Shown here: positions 17,999-26,531 of the stretch, in pieces
Position numbering within the stretch: position 1 is the first letter of the stretch
How the letters are laid out: each line of letters opens with the position of its first letter
From: Piscinibacter sp.
Lineage (GTDB): Bacteria; Pseudomonadota; Gammaproteobacteria; Burkholderiales; Burkholderiaceae_C
Direction: 5' to 3'
Length of the DNA: 64,000 nt
Assembly (NCBI GenBank): GCA_016706565.1
Contig: JADJJI010000013.1
Span: 124,001-188,000, forward strand
The notes under the pieces: generated by a model
Told to the model about the DNA's origin: nothing
The model's database searches: none
What the model saw: the letters and a program-made list of their open reading frames with translations, nothing else
Position numbers and translations under genes: made by a program

Positions 17999-18646
17999 TC
18001 AGGCCACGAACAGGCCGTCCGGACGCAACTCCATCACACGATCGGCCCGCTGCGCGGCCGCATGCGAGTGCGTGACGAGCAGGCAGGCGGTGCGATGGGC
18101 GCGCGACTGTTGCACCAGCACGTCCATCACGCGCAGTGCGTTGCCGGCGTCGAGGTTGCCGGTGGGCTCGTCGGCGAGGATCAGCTTGGGTGTGTGCACC
18201 AGCGCGCGGGCGATGGCCACGCGCTGCAGCTGGCCGCCCGACAGCGTCTGCGGCAAGCGCTCGCCCAGGCCGGCCAGGCCGACTTCGTCGAGCGCGCGCG
18301 CCACGGCGGCATCGTTCTGGCGATGCAGCAGCAGCAGCGGCAGTGCGACGTTCTGCGCCACCGTCAGGTGCGGCAGCACGTGGAAGGCCTGGAAGACGAA
18401 GCCGAGGTCGCGCCGGCGCAGCAGCGCCTGCTGCGGCTCACTCATCGCCGTCACGTCCGCGCCATCGAGCAGGACGCGGCCGGCATCGAGCGTGTCCAGG
18501 CCGGCAATGCAGTTCAGCAGCGTCGACTTGCCCACGCCCGACTCGCCGACGATGGCAACGAACTCGCCTTGTGCCAGATCGAGGTCGACGCCCGCGAACA
18601 CCGGCGTGCTGCCGTATCGCTTGGCCAGGCCGCGCAGCTGCAGCAT
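17999..18646 (-). CDS. LolD/MacB-type ABC transporter ATPase
   Basis: The 215-residue ATPase has Walker A GESGVGKS (34-41), signature LSGGQ (135-139) and Walker B LILADE followed by PTGNLD (155-166). The PTGNLD and RRDLGFVFQ motifs mark the LolD/MacB/FtsE group that pairs with FtsX-type permeases. No permease is adjacent, but a large FtsX-type permease with an AttH-like protein lies at 9021-12649 on the same strand, and together these would make a complete system. The gene begins 3 bases after the miaA stop, so it seems to be transcribed with miaA. The pairing is an inference. Confidence 0.9.
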   Translation of the reverse strand: MLQLRGLAKRYGSTPVFAGVDLDLAQGEFVAIVGESGVGKSTLLNCIAGLDTLDAGRVLLDGADVTAMSEPQQALLRRRDLGFVFQAFHVLPHLTVAQNVALPLLLLHRQNDAAVARALDEVGLAGLGERLPQTLSGGQLQRVAIARALVHTPKLILADEPTGNLDAGNALRVMDVLVQQSRAHRTACLLVTHSHAAAQRADRVMELRPDGLFVA

Positions 18647-18649
18647 CGG

Positions 18650-19591
18650 TCAGCGCGCCATCAGGCGGTCGGCATGGCGGCGGGCCAACTCGACGGCGCG
18701 CTCGATCACGCCGGCCTCGTCGCAGGCCAGCACCTCGCGTGCTTCCATGCCGCGCAGCCAGGTGAGCTGGCGCTTGGCGAGTTGCCGCGTGGCGGCAATG
18801 CCGCGCTCGGGCAGTTCATCGAGTTCGCCGCGGTCGAGCGCCTCCCAGGTCTGCCGGTAGCCGACGCAGCGCATCGAGGGCATCTCGGCGTTCAAGTCGC
18901 CGCGTGCGCGCAGCGCCCGCACCTCGTCGACCAGGCCCGCCTCGAGCATCTGCGTGAAGCGCTGCGCGATGCGCTCGTGCAGCCAGGCGCGGCTGGCCGG
19001 CTCGAGCGAGAGCAGCGGCGGCGCCGCAGAGGCCGGCAGCGGCTCGCGGTGGAACGACGACATCGGCCGGCCGCTGAGGCGGAACACCTCCAGCGCACGC
19101 TGGATGCGCTGCGAGTCGCCGGGCGGCAGCCGTGCCGCGGTGACCGGGTCCACCTTCGCCAGTTCGGCGTGCATGGCCGCCGGGCCGCGGCGGAAGGCTT
19201 CATCCTCGAGCGCCACGCGCAGCGCGGCATCGGCCGGCGGCATCTCGTGCAGGCCCTGGAACAGCGCGCGGAAGTAGAGCATCGTGCCGCCCACCAGCAA
19301 GGGCAGCCGGCCCCGCCCGCGGATCGACTCGATCAGCGTGCGCGCGTCGTCGACGAAACGCGCTGCCGAGTAGGCCTGCGTCGGCTCCACGATGTCGATC
19401 AGGTGGTGCGGCACGGCGGCACGCTCGGCCGCGCTCGGCTTGGCGGTGCCGATGTCCATGCCGCGATAGACCAGGGCCGAGTCGACGCTGATGATCTCCA
19501 CCGGCAGCGCCTGCGCGATCGCCAGCGCGCAGGCCGTCTTGCCGGCCGCGGTGGGGCCGGCCAGGCACAGGCAAGGCAGTGACGCGGTCAT
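18650..19591 (-). CDS. miaA: tRNA dimethylallyltransferase MiaA
   Basis: The 313-residue enzyme has the P-loop GPTAAGKT (12-19), the [19 protein letters not shown] segment, [11 protein letters not shown], and the [20 protein letters not shown] and CVGYRQTWE motifs that are diagnostic of MiaA. It transfers a dimethylallyl group to N6 of A37 in tRNAs that read codons starting with U, in the cytoplasm. The length is normal for the family. Its ATG overlaps the stop of the upstream Bcr-type exporter gene (ATGA), and the LolD-like ATPase follows after 3 bases. In many relatives miaA lies beside mutL; here mutL is 16 kb away. Confidence 0.96.
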   Translation of the reverse strand: MTASLPCLCLAGPTAAGKTACALAIAQALPVEIISVDSALVYRGMDIGTAKPSAAERAAVPHHLIDIVEPTQAYSAARFVDDARTLIESIRGRGRLPLLVGGTMLYFRALFQGLHEMPPADAALRVALEDEAFRRGPAAMHAELAKVDPVTAARLPPGDSQRIQRALEVFRLSGRPMSSFHREPLPASAAPPLLSLEPASRAWLHERIAQRFTQMLEAGLVDEVRALRARGDLNAEMPSMRCVGYRQTWEALDRGELDELPERGIAATRQLAKRQLTWLRGMEAREVLACDEAGVIERAVELARRHADRLMAR

Positions 19592-20835
19592 GCCGGCCTC
19601 GCTTGCGCGGCCAGCGGCTCGCCGGCCGGGTCGCCGTGGCGCTGCACCAGCGTCCAGGCGGTGGCGCACAGCAGCAGGCCCAGCGTGCTCATGCCCAGCG
19701 CCATCGGCAGCACCGTGCCGCCTGCCGAGCCGCCGAGGAACAGGCCGACGCCGAAGGCCACCAGCATCATCCAGAAGCCCGACAGCGAGGCGGCGGTGCC
19801 GGCCTTGTCGGGGAACGGGCCGATGGCGCCGGTCTGACCGCAGGGCTGGTGCACGCCGTGGCCCACGCAGTACAGCCACGAGGGCAGCAGCACCGCCCAG
19901 ACCGCGTGCACGCCGGCCAGCGACAAGGTGGCCATGCCCACGCAGCCGGCCAGCGTGAACAGCGCGCCGCGGCGCACCGCGCCGCGCAGGCCGTGGCGGG
20001 CGAGCAGCCGGCGGCACCAGAAGGTGCCGACGATGTAGGCGAACGACTGGCTGAGCATGATCAGCCCGTAGGCCACCTTGCTCGTGCCCAGCAGGCCGAT
20101 GTAGACGAAGCTCGAGCCGGCGAGCAGGAAGAACAGCCCGCCGTACGCGAAGCCCGACAGCAGCGTCCAGGCGCGGAAGGTCGGGTGGCCGGCCACGGCC
20201 GCCCAGTTGCGCAGCAGCGGGCCGATCTGCGTGGCGCGCGGGTCGCGCAGCGGCACGGTCTCCTCGTAGTGCCAGGCCACCACGCCGAGCATGAGGGCGC
20301 CGCACACTGCCACCACCATCAGCGCCGCCTGCCAGCTGAACCACTGCACCACCATGCCGCCCACCAGCGGGCTGGCCATCGCAATCACGCCCAGGCCGCT
20401 GAGTGCGCGCGACATGACGCGGGCGCCATCGCGCGGCGGGTAGAGGTCGCGCACGATCGAGCGGCCACAGGTCACCGCGGCGGCCATGCCGGCGCCCTGC
20501 AGGGCCCGCCAGGCGATCAGCCAGTCGATCGAAGGCGCCATCGCGCCGCCCACGCTGGCCAGCGTGTAGACCGACAACCCGACCAGCAGCACCGGCCGGC
20601 GGCCGAAGCGGTCGGCCAGCGGGCCGCAGACCAGCTGCGCGAGGCCGAAGCAGATGATGAGTGCCGACAGTGTCAGCTGCGTGGCCGCCAGGCTGGCCGA
20701 GAGTTCGCGTTGCAGCGTCGGCAGGGCGGGCAGGTAGAGGTCGGTGGTGATCGGCTGGATGCCCAGCAGCAGCGTGAGCAGCAGCACCACCACCGCGGGG
20801 CTCATGCGGTGGGGCGCGGGAACGGGAGAAACCAT
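19588..20835 (-). CDS. Bcr/CflA-family MFS multidrug exporter
   Basis: The 415-residue protein has 12 predicted helices and the Bcr/CflA landmarks [16 protein letters not shown] in helix 1, [14 protein letters not shown] in loop 2-3 and [22 protein letters not shown] in helix 4. Such proton antiporters export drugs, sulfonamides or amino acids across the inner membrane. It is the first gene of a bcr-miaA-ATPase run with ATGA overlap to miaA. The substrate is unknown. Confidence 0.92.
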   Translation of the reverse strand: MVSPVPAPHRMSPAVVVLLLTLLLGIQPITTDLYLPALPTLQRELSASLAATQLTLSALIICFGLAQLVCGPLADRFGRRPVLLVGLSVYTLASVGGAMAPSIDWLIAWRALQGAGMAAAVTCGRSIVRDLYPPRDGARVMSRALSGLGVIAMASPLVGGMVVQWFSWQAALMVVAVCGALMLGVVAWHYEETVPLRDPRATQIGPLLRNWAAVAGHPTFRAWTLLSGFAYGGLFFLLAGSSFVYIGLLGTSKVAYGLIMLSQSFAYIVGTFWCRRLLARHGLRGAVRRGALFTLAGCVGMATLSLAGVHAVWAVLLPSWLYCVGHGVHQPCGQTGAIGPFPDKAGTAASLSGFWMMLVAFGVGLFLGGSAGGTVLPMALGMSTLGLLLCATAWTLVQRHGDPAGEPLAAQARPA

Positions 20836-20991
20836 GCGCGCAGCCTAACAGGCGCCGCCGGGCGACCCTCCTGCCGGCGTTGCATTCGGTCACCGGCCGG
20901 GGCCCGCGCTTGTTACGATGTTGCCGGCGTCATGGGAAGCGTGCCCATGCGCCGCACAACAACCAGCAAGCTCCGCTTCAAAGGAACTGAA

Positions 20992-21393
20992 ATGAAGACA
21001 ACGACCCGTTGGATGACCCGCCTGATCGCTATCTGCCTCAGCTTCGCCGGCTTCATGACCAGCGCGCAGGCCACGCTCGTCAGCACCGAGCAGGTGGCCG
21101 CGAGCGAAGGCGTCACCGGTGCCGCCGAACAGCGTGCCCATGTCTACGAAATGCTGACCCGTGCCGACGTGGCTGCCGCGCTGCAGGAGCGTGGCGTCGA
21201 CATGGAGCAGGCCAAGGCCCGCGTCGCCGCGCTGACCGATGCCGAAGTGGCGCATGTGGCGCACACGCTGGACACCGCCCCCGCCGGCGCCAGCGACGTG
21301 CTCGGCACCATCGTCTTCATCTTCCTGCTGCTGCTGATCACCGACATCCTCGGCTTCACGAAGATCTTCCCGTTCACCCGCTCGATCCGCTGA
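20992..21393 (+). CDS. PA2779-family small membrane protein
   Basis: The 133-residue protein has a signal peptide (cleavage after AQA near residue 27), a helical periplasmic segment (RAHVYEMLTRADVAAALQERGVDMEQAKARVAAL), and a C-terminal membrane helix ending in LITDILGFTKIFPFTRSIR. This layout and tail are typical of proteins named after PA2779 of Pseudomonas aeruginosa. An AAGGAAC ribosome site precedes the ATG. The gene for a C39-like cysteine peptidase starts 8 bases after the stop, an association that recurs in proteobacteria. The function is unknown; it could be a substrate, anchor or partner of the peptidase. Confidence 0.85.
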   Translation: MKTTTRWMTRLIAICLSFAGFMTSAQATLVSTEQVAASEGVTGAAEQRAHVYEMLTRADVAAALQERGVDMEQAKARVAALTDAEVAHVAHTLDTAPAGASDVLGTIVFIFLLLLITDILGFTKIFPFTRSIR

Positions 21394-21401
21394 ACCGGGC
21401 G

Positions 21402-22364
21402 ATGACGCTGCGCGCCGCGATGCGGCGCGCGCTCCTGCTTTGCGCCGCGCTGCTGCTGGGCGGCTGCGCGGTGCAGACCGAGGCGCTGCGCCGCAGCTTG
21501 CCGGCCGACATGGCGCCGCGCGTCGAACTCGCGGGCACGCCGTTCTTCGCGCAGACCGACTACCACTGCGGCCCGGCGGCCCTGGCCACCGTGCTCGCCG
21601 CCTCCGGCAAGCCGGTCTTGCCGGACCTGCTCGGCGAGCAGATATTCCTGCCGGCGCGCACCGGCACCCTGCAACTCGAGATGATCGCCGGCGCGCGCCG
21701 CCAGGGCGTCGTCGCCACGCGACTGCCCGGCACGCTGGAAGCGCTGCTGCGCGAGTTGCAGGCCGGCCAGCCGGTGGTGGTGCTGCTCAACCTGGGGCTG
21801 AGCTGGTATCCGCTGTGGCACTACGCGGTGGCGATCGGCTACGACCTGCCTCGCAGCGAGATGCTGCTGCGCTCGGGCACCACCGAACGCGCCGTGCTGC
21901 CCATGAACACCTTCGAGCACACCTGGGTCCGCGCCGGCAGCTGGGCCTTCGTGGCGCTGCCGCCTGATCGCTGGCCGGCCACGGCCGAGGAAGCCGCGGT
22001 GGTGGAGGCGGCCGTGGGCTTCGAGCGCGCCGCGCCGCCGGCGCAGGCGGTGATCGCCTACCGCAGCGCGCTGCAGCGCTGGGGCGGCAGCCTGAGTCTG
22101 CAGATGGGTCTGGGCAATGCGCTGTACGCAGCCGGCGACAAGGCGGGCGCAGCGCAGGCCTTCGAGGCGGCCACCACGCGCCACCCCGACAGTGCGCCGG
22201 CCTGGATGAACCTGGCCAGCACGCGCGCCGAACTCGGCCAGCGCGACGCGGCCGTGGCCGCCGCGCGGCAGGCCGCACATGTGGCCGATGCCAACTGGGC
22301 TGCGCAGGCGAGGGCGCTGCTGGAGCGGCTGATGCCTGGCACGGGGGCGCCGGTCCAGCCTTGA
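21402..22364 (+). CDS. PA2778-family C39-like cysteine peptidase lipoprotein with TPRs
   Basis: The 320-residue protein has a lipobox LLGGC (Cys22), a C39-like papain-fold domain with catalytic Cys56 in DYHCGPAALATVL and His140 in LWHYAVAIGYD, and a C-terminal TPR region (about 205-310, for example SLSLQMGLGNALYAAGDKAGAAQAFEAA). It should be a membrane-anchored periplasmic peptidase or peptidase-like protein. It follows the PA2779-like gene by 8 bases, so the two are one operon. C39 domains usually cleave after double glycine in leader peptides; no such substrate is evident nearby. Confidence 0.87.
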   Translation: MTLRAAMRRALLLCAALLLGGCAVQTEALRRSLPADMAPRVELAGTPFFAQTDYHCGPAALATVLAASGKPVLPDLLGEQIFLPARTGTLQLEMIAGARRQGVVATRLPGTLEALLRELQAGQPVVVLLNLGLSWYPLWHYAVAIGYDLPRSEMLLRSGTTERAVLPMNTFEHTWVRAGSWAFVALPPDRWPATAEEAAVVEAAVGFERAAPPAQAVIAYRSALQRWGGSLSLQMGLGNALYAAGDKAGAAQAFEAATTRHPDSAPAWMNLASTRAELGQRDAAVAAARQAAHVADANWAAQARALLERLMPGTGAPVQP

Positions 22365-22580
22365 GACTCAAGCTGGAGTGACCCCCCCGTGACGTCGTCG
22401 ATGCCCGGCGGTCGCCGGTGAATCGATTCGCACGAGCTCAGGCGACGGACAGCGGTCCGATGCCGAGCAGCCGAGTGGCTGCGATCGACCCGAAGGCGAC
22501 GTTCAAGAAGAACACTTCGCTGTCTCAAAGCTGCCGTCGAGACGAGCTTCCAATCGACGATCCCAAGGCTATCGCGGCTG

Positions 22581-23123
22581 TCAGGACCGTGCCGGAAACA
22601 CGACACAGGTGGTTGTGGCGTGTGCGTACAGCTTGCCATCCGGCGCAACGATGCGCGCCTCGGACGTCGCCATTTGGCGGCCGCTGTGCACAGCTTTGCC
22701 GATGGCCCGCAGAGGCCCAGTGTCGATGGTGGCCGCGCGAACCATGTGCACGCTGAGATGTGCGGTGGTGTAGCCCACACCGGCGCCCAGCGTCGTCTGC
22801 ACCGCGCAACCCAGCGCGAAGTCCAGCAAGGTGGCAAACCAGCCGCCATGCACCACGCCCATCGGGTTGTAGTGCTTCAGTTGAGGCGTGCCCTGGAATA
22901 CGGCATGGCCAGGACCGATCTCGATCAAGGCCACATCCATCGTCTGCGCCATGTGTGGGTAGGGCAGTTCGCCGCTGAGCAGGCTCTGCATGATCTGCAG
23001 CCCTGTCTTGCCCGCCAGGGCGCTGCCGGGCGGCACACCGGGCGTGCCGCCATTCGCGTGCAATGCCGTCTCGACAAGTTCTCTCTGGCGAATCCAAGTC
23101 TGCGCTGTATCCGGGTTGTTCAT
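22581..23123 (-). CDS. PaaI-type hotdog thioesterase
   Basis: The 180-residue protein has a hotdog fold with the PaaI signature HYNPMGVVHGGWFATLLDFALGCAVQTTL, where Asn and the HGG loop form the active site, and ends with the strand KLYAHATTTCVVF. Such enzymes hydrolyse acyl-CoA or aryl-CoA thioesters. The gene diverges from a tetR gene, and the 16-bp palindrome at 23154-23169 lies between the two starts, so it is probably regulated by that repressor. Substrate specificity is not visible. Confidence 0.87.
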   Translation of the reverse strand: MNNPDTAQTWIRQRELVETALHANGGTPGVPPGSALAGKTGLQIMQSLLSGELPYPHMAQTMDVALIEIGPGHAVFQGTPQLKHYNPMGVVHGGWFATLLDFALGCAVQTTLGAGVGYTTAHLSVHMVRAATIDTGPLRAIGKAVHSGRQMATSEARIVAPDGKLYAHATTTCVVFPARS

Positions 23124-23131
23124 GGCTCACC

Positions 23132-23159
23132 TTGACGTTGTGTCGCTGACAATTATGAT
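23132..23159 (+). promoter_or_regulatory. Sigma70-type promoter of the first tetR gene
   Basis: A -35 element TTGACG (23132-23137) and a -10 element TATGAT (23154-23159) are separated by 16 bases. Transcription should start near 23166, giving a leader of about 23 bases with a GAGGT ribosome site before the ATG at 23189. The -10 hexamer is the left half of the palindrome at 23154-23169, so repressor binding would directly block RNA polymerase. Confidence 0.6.
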
Positions 23160-23169
23160 GTGCGTCATA
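23154..23169. promoter_or_regulatory. TetR operator copy 1 (thioesterase/tetR intergenic)
   Basis: The 16-bp inverted repeat TATGATGTGCGTCATA matches three further sites at 29363, 30434 and 31072, consensus YATGAYGNNCRTCATA. It overlaps the -10 of the adjacent tetR promoter. The recurrence beside two paralogous tetR genes and two oxidoreductase genes marks it as the binding site of these TetR proteins. The repeat is seen; the binding is inferred. Confidence 0.7.
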
Positions 23170-23188
23170 TTTGTTGCGAGGTCACGCC

Positions 23189-23779
23189 ATGCGCACAGCT
23201 CCAAGCCGCAAGGACATCAGCCACGAGCGCATCGTGGCGGTCGCCGCCCGTGCGATCCGGCGGGGTGGATTCCAGGGTATGGGTGTGGCCGACATCATGA
23301 AGGAAGCCGGCCTGACGCACGGCGGCTTCTACGCTCACTTCCGCAACCGCGACGCCCTGCTGGCCGAGGCCCTCGAACGCGCCGGCCAGGACTCGGCTGT
23401 TCGGCTGCATGACGGTGTCGCCCGCCGCGAGGCGCGCGGCAGTAGCCCTTTGCGAGCCTTGGTGGAAGCCTATCTGTCCGAACGTCACCTGGGCGAGATC
23501 GAGGCGGGTTGCGCCGTGGCCGCGTTGGCCTCCGAGATGCCGCGTCAGGCCACCGAAGTGCGCGAGGCGGCGGCAGAGCGTGTGCGGAGCCTGGTCGCCG
23601 GCGTGCGACGGGCGCTGCCCGAGGCGGCGCCGGCGGAGAGTGCCGCTGCGGTGGCCAGCCAGATGGTGGGTGCGCTGCAACTGGCGCGCGCCCTGGGTGA
23701 CAACGCCGAGGGCCGCGCGCTGCTCAAGTCGGCGCGCGAATCGCTGCTGGCGCTGCACGATCGGCCGACCCGTGGCTGA
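23189..23779 (+). CDS. TetR/AcrR-family repressor, paralogue 1
   Basis: The 196-residue regulator has an N-terminal TetR helix-turn-helix (about residues 12-55) with recognition region GLTHGGFYAHF. Over the 41 residues from SHERIV to FYAHF it is identical at 34 positions to the second TetR at 30481-31074, and the ligand domains share ALxSEMPRQAxEVR. The two should therefore read the same DNA site. The ATG at 23189 is used; a TTG six codons upstream lies too close to the promoter. The MATE gene starts 9 bases after its stop, so regulator and pump are one transcript. Confidence 0.93.
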   Translation: MRTAPSRKDISHERIVAVAARAIRRGGFQGMGVADIMKEAGLTHGGFYAHFRNRDALLAEALERAGQDSAVRLHDGVARREARGSSPLRALVEAYLSERHLGEIEAGCAVAALASEMPRQATEVREAAAERVRSLVAGVRRALPEAAPAESAAAVASQMVGALQLARALGDNAEGRALLKSARESLLALHDRPTRG

Positions 23780-23788
23780 GCGCACCCC

Positions 23789-25177
23789 ATGAGTGTGCTT
23801 TCCGAGCCCCTGACTCCTGGCGCCGCCACGCCAGCCGCATCGCGGACCCAGCTGATGCTGCAGGGGCCGTTGGTACCGACGCTGCTGCGCCTGGCCACGC
23901 CCAACGTGGTCGGCCTGTTCGCCATGACCGTCGTCATCGGCTACGACGGCTACATCATCGGCCGGCTCGGCGCGGACGCACTGGCCGGCGTGGCGCTGGT
24001 GTTTCCGCTGTCGATGCTGATGATGCAGATGTCCGGCGGCGGCATCGGCGGTGCCGTGACCGCCGCCGTCGCGCGCGCACTGGGCGCCGGGCGGTCGGAT
24101 GACGCGGGGCACCTCGCGCAGCAGTCGATGCTGATCGCCTGCGTCCTGGCAGCGCTGTTCACGGCCACGTTGCTGGGCTTTGGCCGCAGCATCTTCGGTG
24201 CGATGGGCGGCCGCGGTGCCGCGCTCGACGCGGCACTGTCGTATGCCGACGTGCTGTTCAGCGGCGCCATCGTCATCTGGGCCACCAACGTGCTGGGGGC
24301 CGTGGTGCGTGGCGCGGGCAACATGCTGCTCCCGGCGCTGATGCTCGTGGTGACGGCGCTGATCCACCTCGCGTTGTGCCCGCTGCTCGTGTTCGGCTGG
24401 GGACCGATATCCGGCCTGGGCGTGGCGGGCGCCGCGGCCAGCCTGCTCGTCGCCAACGGCACGGCGAGCGCTGCGCTGGCGTGGCACTTGATGCGCCCCG
24501 GTGCGGCCGCGCGGCTCAATGGATCGCGGTGGCGGCTGCATCCGCCACTCCTGCGGGACATCCTGCGCGTGGGCATTCCGGCATCGATGAGCCCGATCGT
24601 CAGCAACGGCTCCATCGCCGTGGCCACCGCCTTCGTGGGCGGCTATGGCACGGCTGCACTCGCAGGCTATGGCGTGGCGGCGCGGTTGGAGTACATCCTG
24701 GTGCCGATCGCGTTTGGCTTCGGCACGGCGCTGACGGCCCTGGTGGCGACCAACATGGGCGCCGGCAACGCTGCGCGCGCGCACCGCGCGGCGTGGTTGG
24801 GTGCAGGCATCGTCGCCGTGATCACCGGCACCATCGGGGTCACCGCGGCGATCGCCCCGGCGCTGTGGATGAACCTGTTCACGCAGGACGCGGCGGTGCG
24901 TGCGTTCGGCGCGTCCTACCTGCAGATCGTGGGTGCCTTCTACGGGCTCTACGGATTCGGGCTGGCCTTGTTCTTCGCCTCGCAGGGCGCCGGCCGCATG
25001 TTCTGGCCACTGGCCGGCAGCGTGGCACGCTTAGGCATCGTGGCGCTGGGCGGTTGGCTTTGCCTGCATGTGTTGCAGACCCCGGCGAGCGGCTTCTTCG
25101 GCGTCGTGGCGATCAGCCTGGCCGTCTACGGATTGACCATCGCCGGTGCGATCAAGCTCGGCAGCTGGAAGCGATAG
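23789..25177 (+). CDS. MATE-family multidrug efflux transporter
   Basis: The 462-residue membrane protein has about 12 helices in two MATE repeats, each entered through a PTLLRLATPNVVG or RDILRVGIPASMSP motif. It should export cationic or aromatic compounds using a sodium or proton gradient in the inner membrane. It follows the first tetR by 9 bases and is presumably derepressed with it. It converges on the SCP2-like gene. Substrate unknown. Confidence 0.92.
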   Translation: MSVLSEPLTPGAATPAASRTQLMLQGPLVPTLLRLATPNVVGLFAMTVVIGYDGYIIGRLGADALAGVALVFPLSMLMMQMSGGGIGGAVTAAVARALGAGRSDDAGHLAQQSMLIACVLAALFTATLLGFGRSIFGAMGGRGAALDAALSYADVLFSGAIVIWATNVLGAVVRGAGNMLLPALMLVVTALIHLALCPLLVFGWGPISGLGVAGAAASLLVANGTASAALAWHLMRPGAAARLNGSRWRLHPPLLRDILRVGIPASMSPIVSNGSIAVATAFVGGYGTAALAGYGVAARLEYILVPIAFGFGTALTALVATNMGAGNAARAHRAAWLGAGIVAVITGTIGVTAAIAPALWMNLFTQDAAVRAFGASYLQIVGAFYGLYGFGLALFFASQGAGRMFWPLAGSVARLGIVALGGWLCLHVLQTPASGFFGVVAISLAVYGLTIAGAIKLGSWKR

Positions 25178-25191
25178 CTGCGCCGCGGCAG

Positions 25192-25563
25192 TCAGGCCTT
25201 GCCGGCTTGCAGGTGCTTCGTCAGGCCCTGGAACCACAGCACTTCGACGAAGTCACCGCGGATCAGCAGCGCGCCATCGCGCAAGGCCGACAGAAAGGCG
25301 TCCGTTCCTTCCTTCGATGACAGAACGGCATAGCCTGCTTCGGGACTCTTGAACGTCATCGTGAACTTCGGGTGGGCCGTGAGCCCCGCACGCGAGCTCA
25401 CCTTGCCGTCGGCGATGCTGAAGTGGCGGCCGATGCCGTCGTCCGTCTGGATCTGGAATGCCAGTGCCTTCCCTTCGATGTATCGGGCGAAGGCGGGGTC
25501 CTTGCGGGCGGCCCGCTGCAGCAGCTTCGTCAGGGCCCAGAGCAGGAACTTGAACTTGAACAT
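25192..25563 (-). CDS. SCP2-like sterol-carrier-domain protein
   Basis: The 123-residue protein looks like a single SCP2 domain: FQIQTDDGIGRHFSIADGKVSSRAG, then a KFTMTFKSPEAGYAVLSSKEG segment and the hydrophobic end RDGALLIRGDFVEVLWFQGLTKHL. SCP2 folds bind lipids or hydrophobic ligands in a tunnel. It is the last gene in the minus-strand series that starts with the SDR at 29330 and lies 47 bases after an alpha/beta hydrolase gene. A role in handling hydrophobic substrates of the neighbouring enzymes is inferred. Confidence 0.72.
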   Translation of the reverse strand: MFKFKFLLWALTKLLQRAARKDPAFARYIEGKALAFQIQTDDGIGRHFSIADGKVSSRAGLTAHPKFTMTFKSPEAGYAVLSSKEGTDAFLSALRDGALLIRGDFVEVLWFQGLTKHLQAGKA

Positions 25564-25610
25564 GGTGCGTTTTCGTTGTCGACGCGGGTGTCTGTGAGTT
25601 CGCCGGCACG

Positions 25611-26456
25611 CTATTCGGCGAGGAACTGCACGGCATGCTGAAGGAAGCGCTCGGGGTACTGAAACTGCGCCGCGTGACTGGCGTCCGGGTACACGAAAAG
25701 CTGCGAGTTCGGGATGTTCTGCACCATGTGCCAGGAGTTGATGGTGGGAATCATCACGTCGTTCACGCCGTTGAGGATGAACGTCGGCTGCCCGATCTCG
25801 TGCAGGTGCGCGAACGGCGCCCTGGAATCGAGCTTGGCCAGGTAGTACATGTTGGCCTCGATCTGGCCCTGCATCACTGCGGGTGAGCTGGGCGGGTCCT
25901 GATCCACTCGCTGGTGACGGCGATGCCAGAAGTCCCGCCCCGCCTGCTTCGCGGCCTCGGACGGGCCGAAGAAGAGAAACAGGAAATCATCGAGGATGGG
26001 AACGGGACGCGGTGCCCGCTCGAGCACGCCCGGGTCCGAATCGGGGTTGCCACCGCGCGGGCCGGTTCCGAGCAGCATGAGCTTGCGCACGAGGTCGGGG
26101 TGGCGCCGGGTCAGGTCCTGGGCCTGATAGCCGCCCAGAGAAAAACCCAGCACGTCCACCTGGCGCAGGCCCAGGGCCCGGATCACCGCCGCCGCATCGT
26201 CGGCCATGTCCTCGATCCGGTTGCGCGGCATCCCGGTGGAAGACGCGACACCGCGGCCGTTGTACAGGATCACCTCACGCCCGGCGGCCAGGCCGTCGGT
26301 CATGAGCGGATCCCAGTGGTCCATGCCGCCACGAAAGTGCTGGAGGAAGAACAGCGGCGGCTGGGCTGTCGTGGTGTTGCCCCAGCGGCGATAGGCGAAC
26401 TGCGCGCCGTCCACGTCCACGTGGCGGGTGGGTGCGGTGAGGTGGGTGTGGTTCAT
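25611..26456 (-). CDS. Cytoplasmic alpha/beta hydrolase
   Basis: The 281-residue protein has the alpha/beta hydrolase nucleophile elbow GFSLGG, the PLFFLQHFRGGMDHWDP oxyanion region, and late acid and histidine motifs NGVNDVMIPT and DASHAAQFQYP. The ATG at 26456 (MNHTHLTA) is chosen because AGAAGG precedes it. It resembles the exported hydrolase encoded directly upstream (compare LRQVDVLGFSLGG with LQQVDLMGFSLGG), but lacks a signal peptide. Family members include haloperoxidase-like enzymes, esterases and C-C hydrolases; the substrate is unknown. Confidence 0.86.
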   Translation of the reverse strand: MNHTHLTAPTRHVDVDGAQFAYRRWGNTTTAQPPLFFLQHFRGGMDHWDPLMTDGLAAGREVILYNGRGVASSTGMPRNRIEDMADDAAAVIRALGLRQVDVLGFSLGGYQAQDLTRRHPDLVRKLMLLGTGPRGGNPDSDPGVLERAPRPVPILDDFLFLFFGPSEAAKQAGRDFWHRRHQRVDQDPPSSPAVMQGQIEANMYYLAKLDSRAPFAHLHEIGQPTFILNGVNDVMIPTINSWHMVQNIPNSQLFVYPDASHAAQFQYPERFLQHAVQFLAE

Positions 26457-26531
26457 GAACGGCCTTCTTTGCTCGGACAGTGCCCGGCTCGTCACGTTGT
26501 CTTCGGGAGAGGGTGCTCTGCCGGGCTGGCT

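Noticed and set aside
22365-22580. Small gene or regulatory RNA between the C39-like peptidase and thioesterase genes
   Set aside because: The 216 bases show no conserved frame, no clear hairpin terminator and no promoter that I can support.
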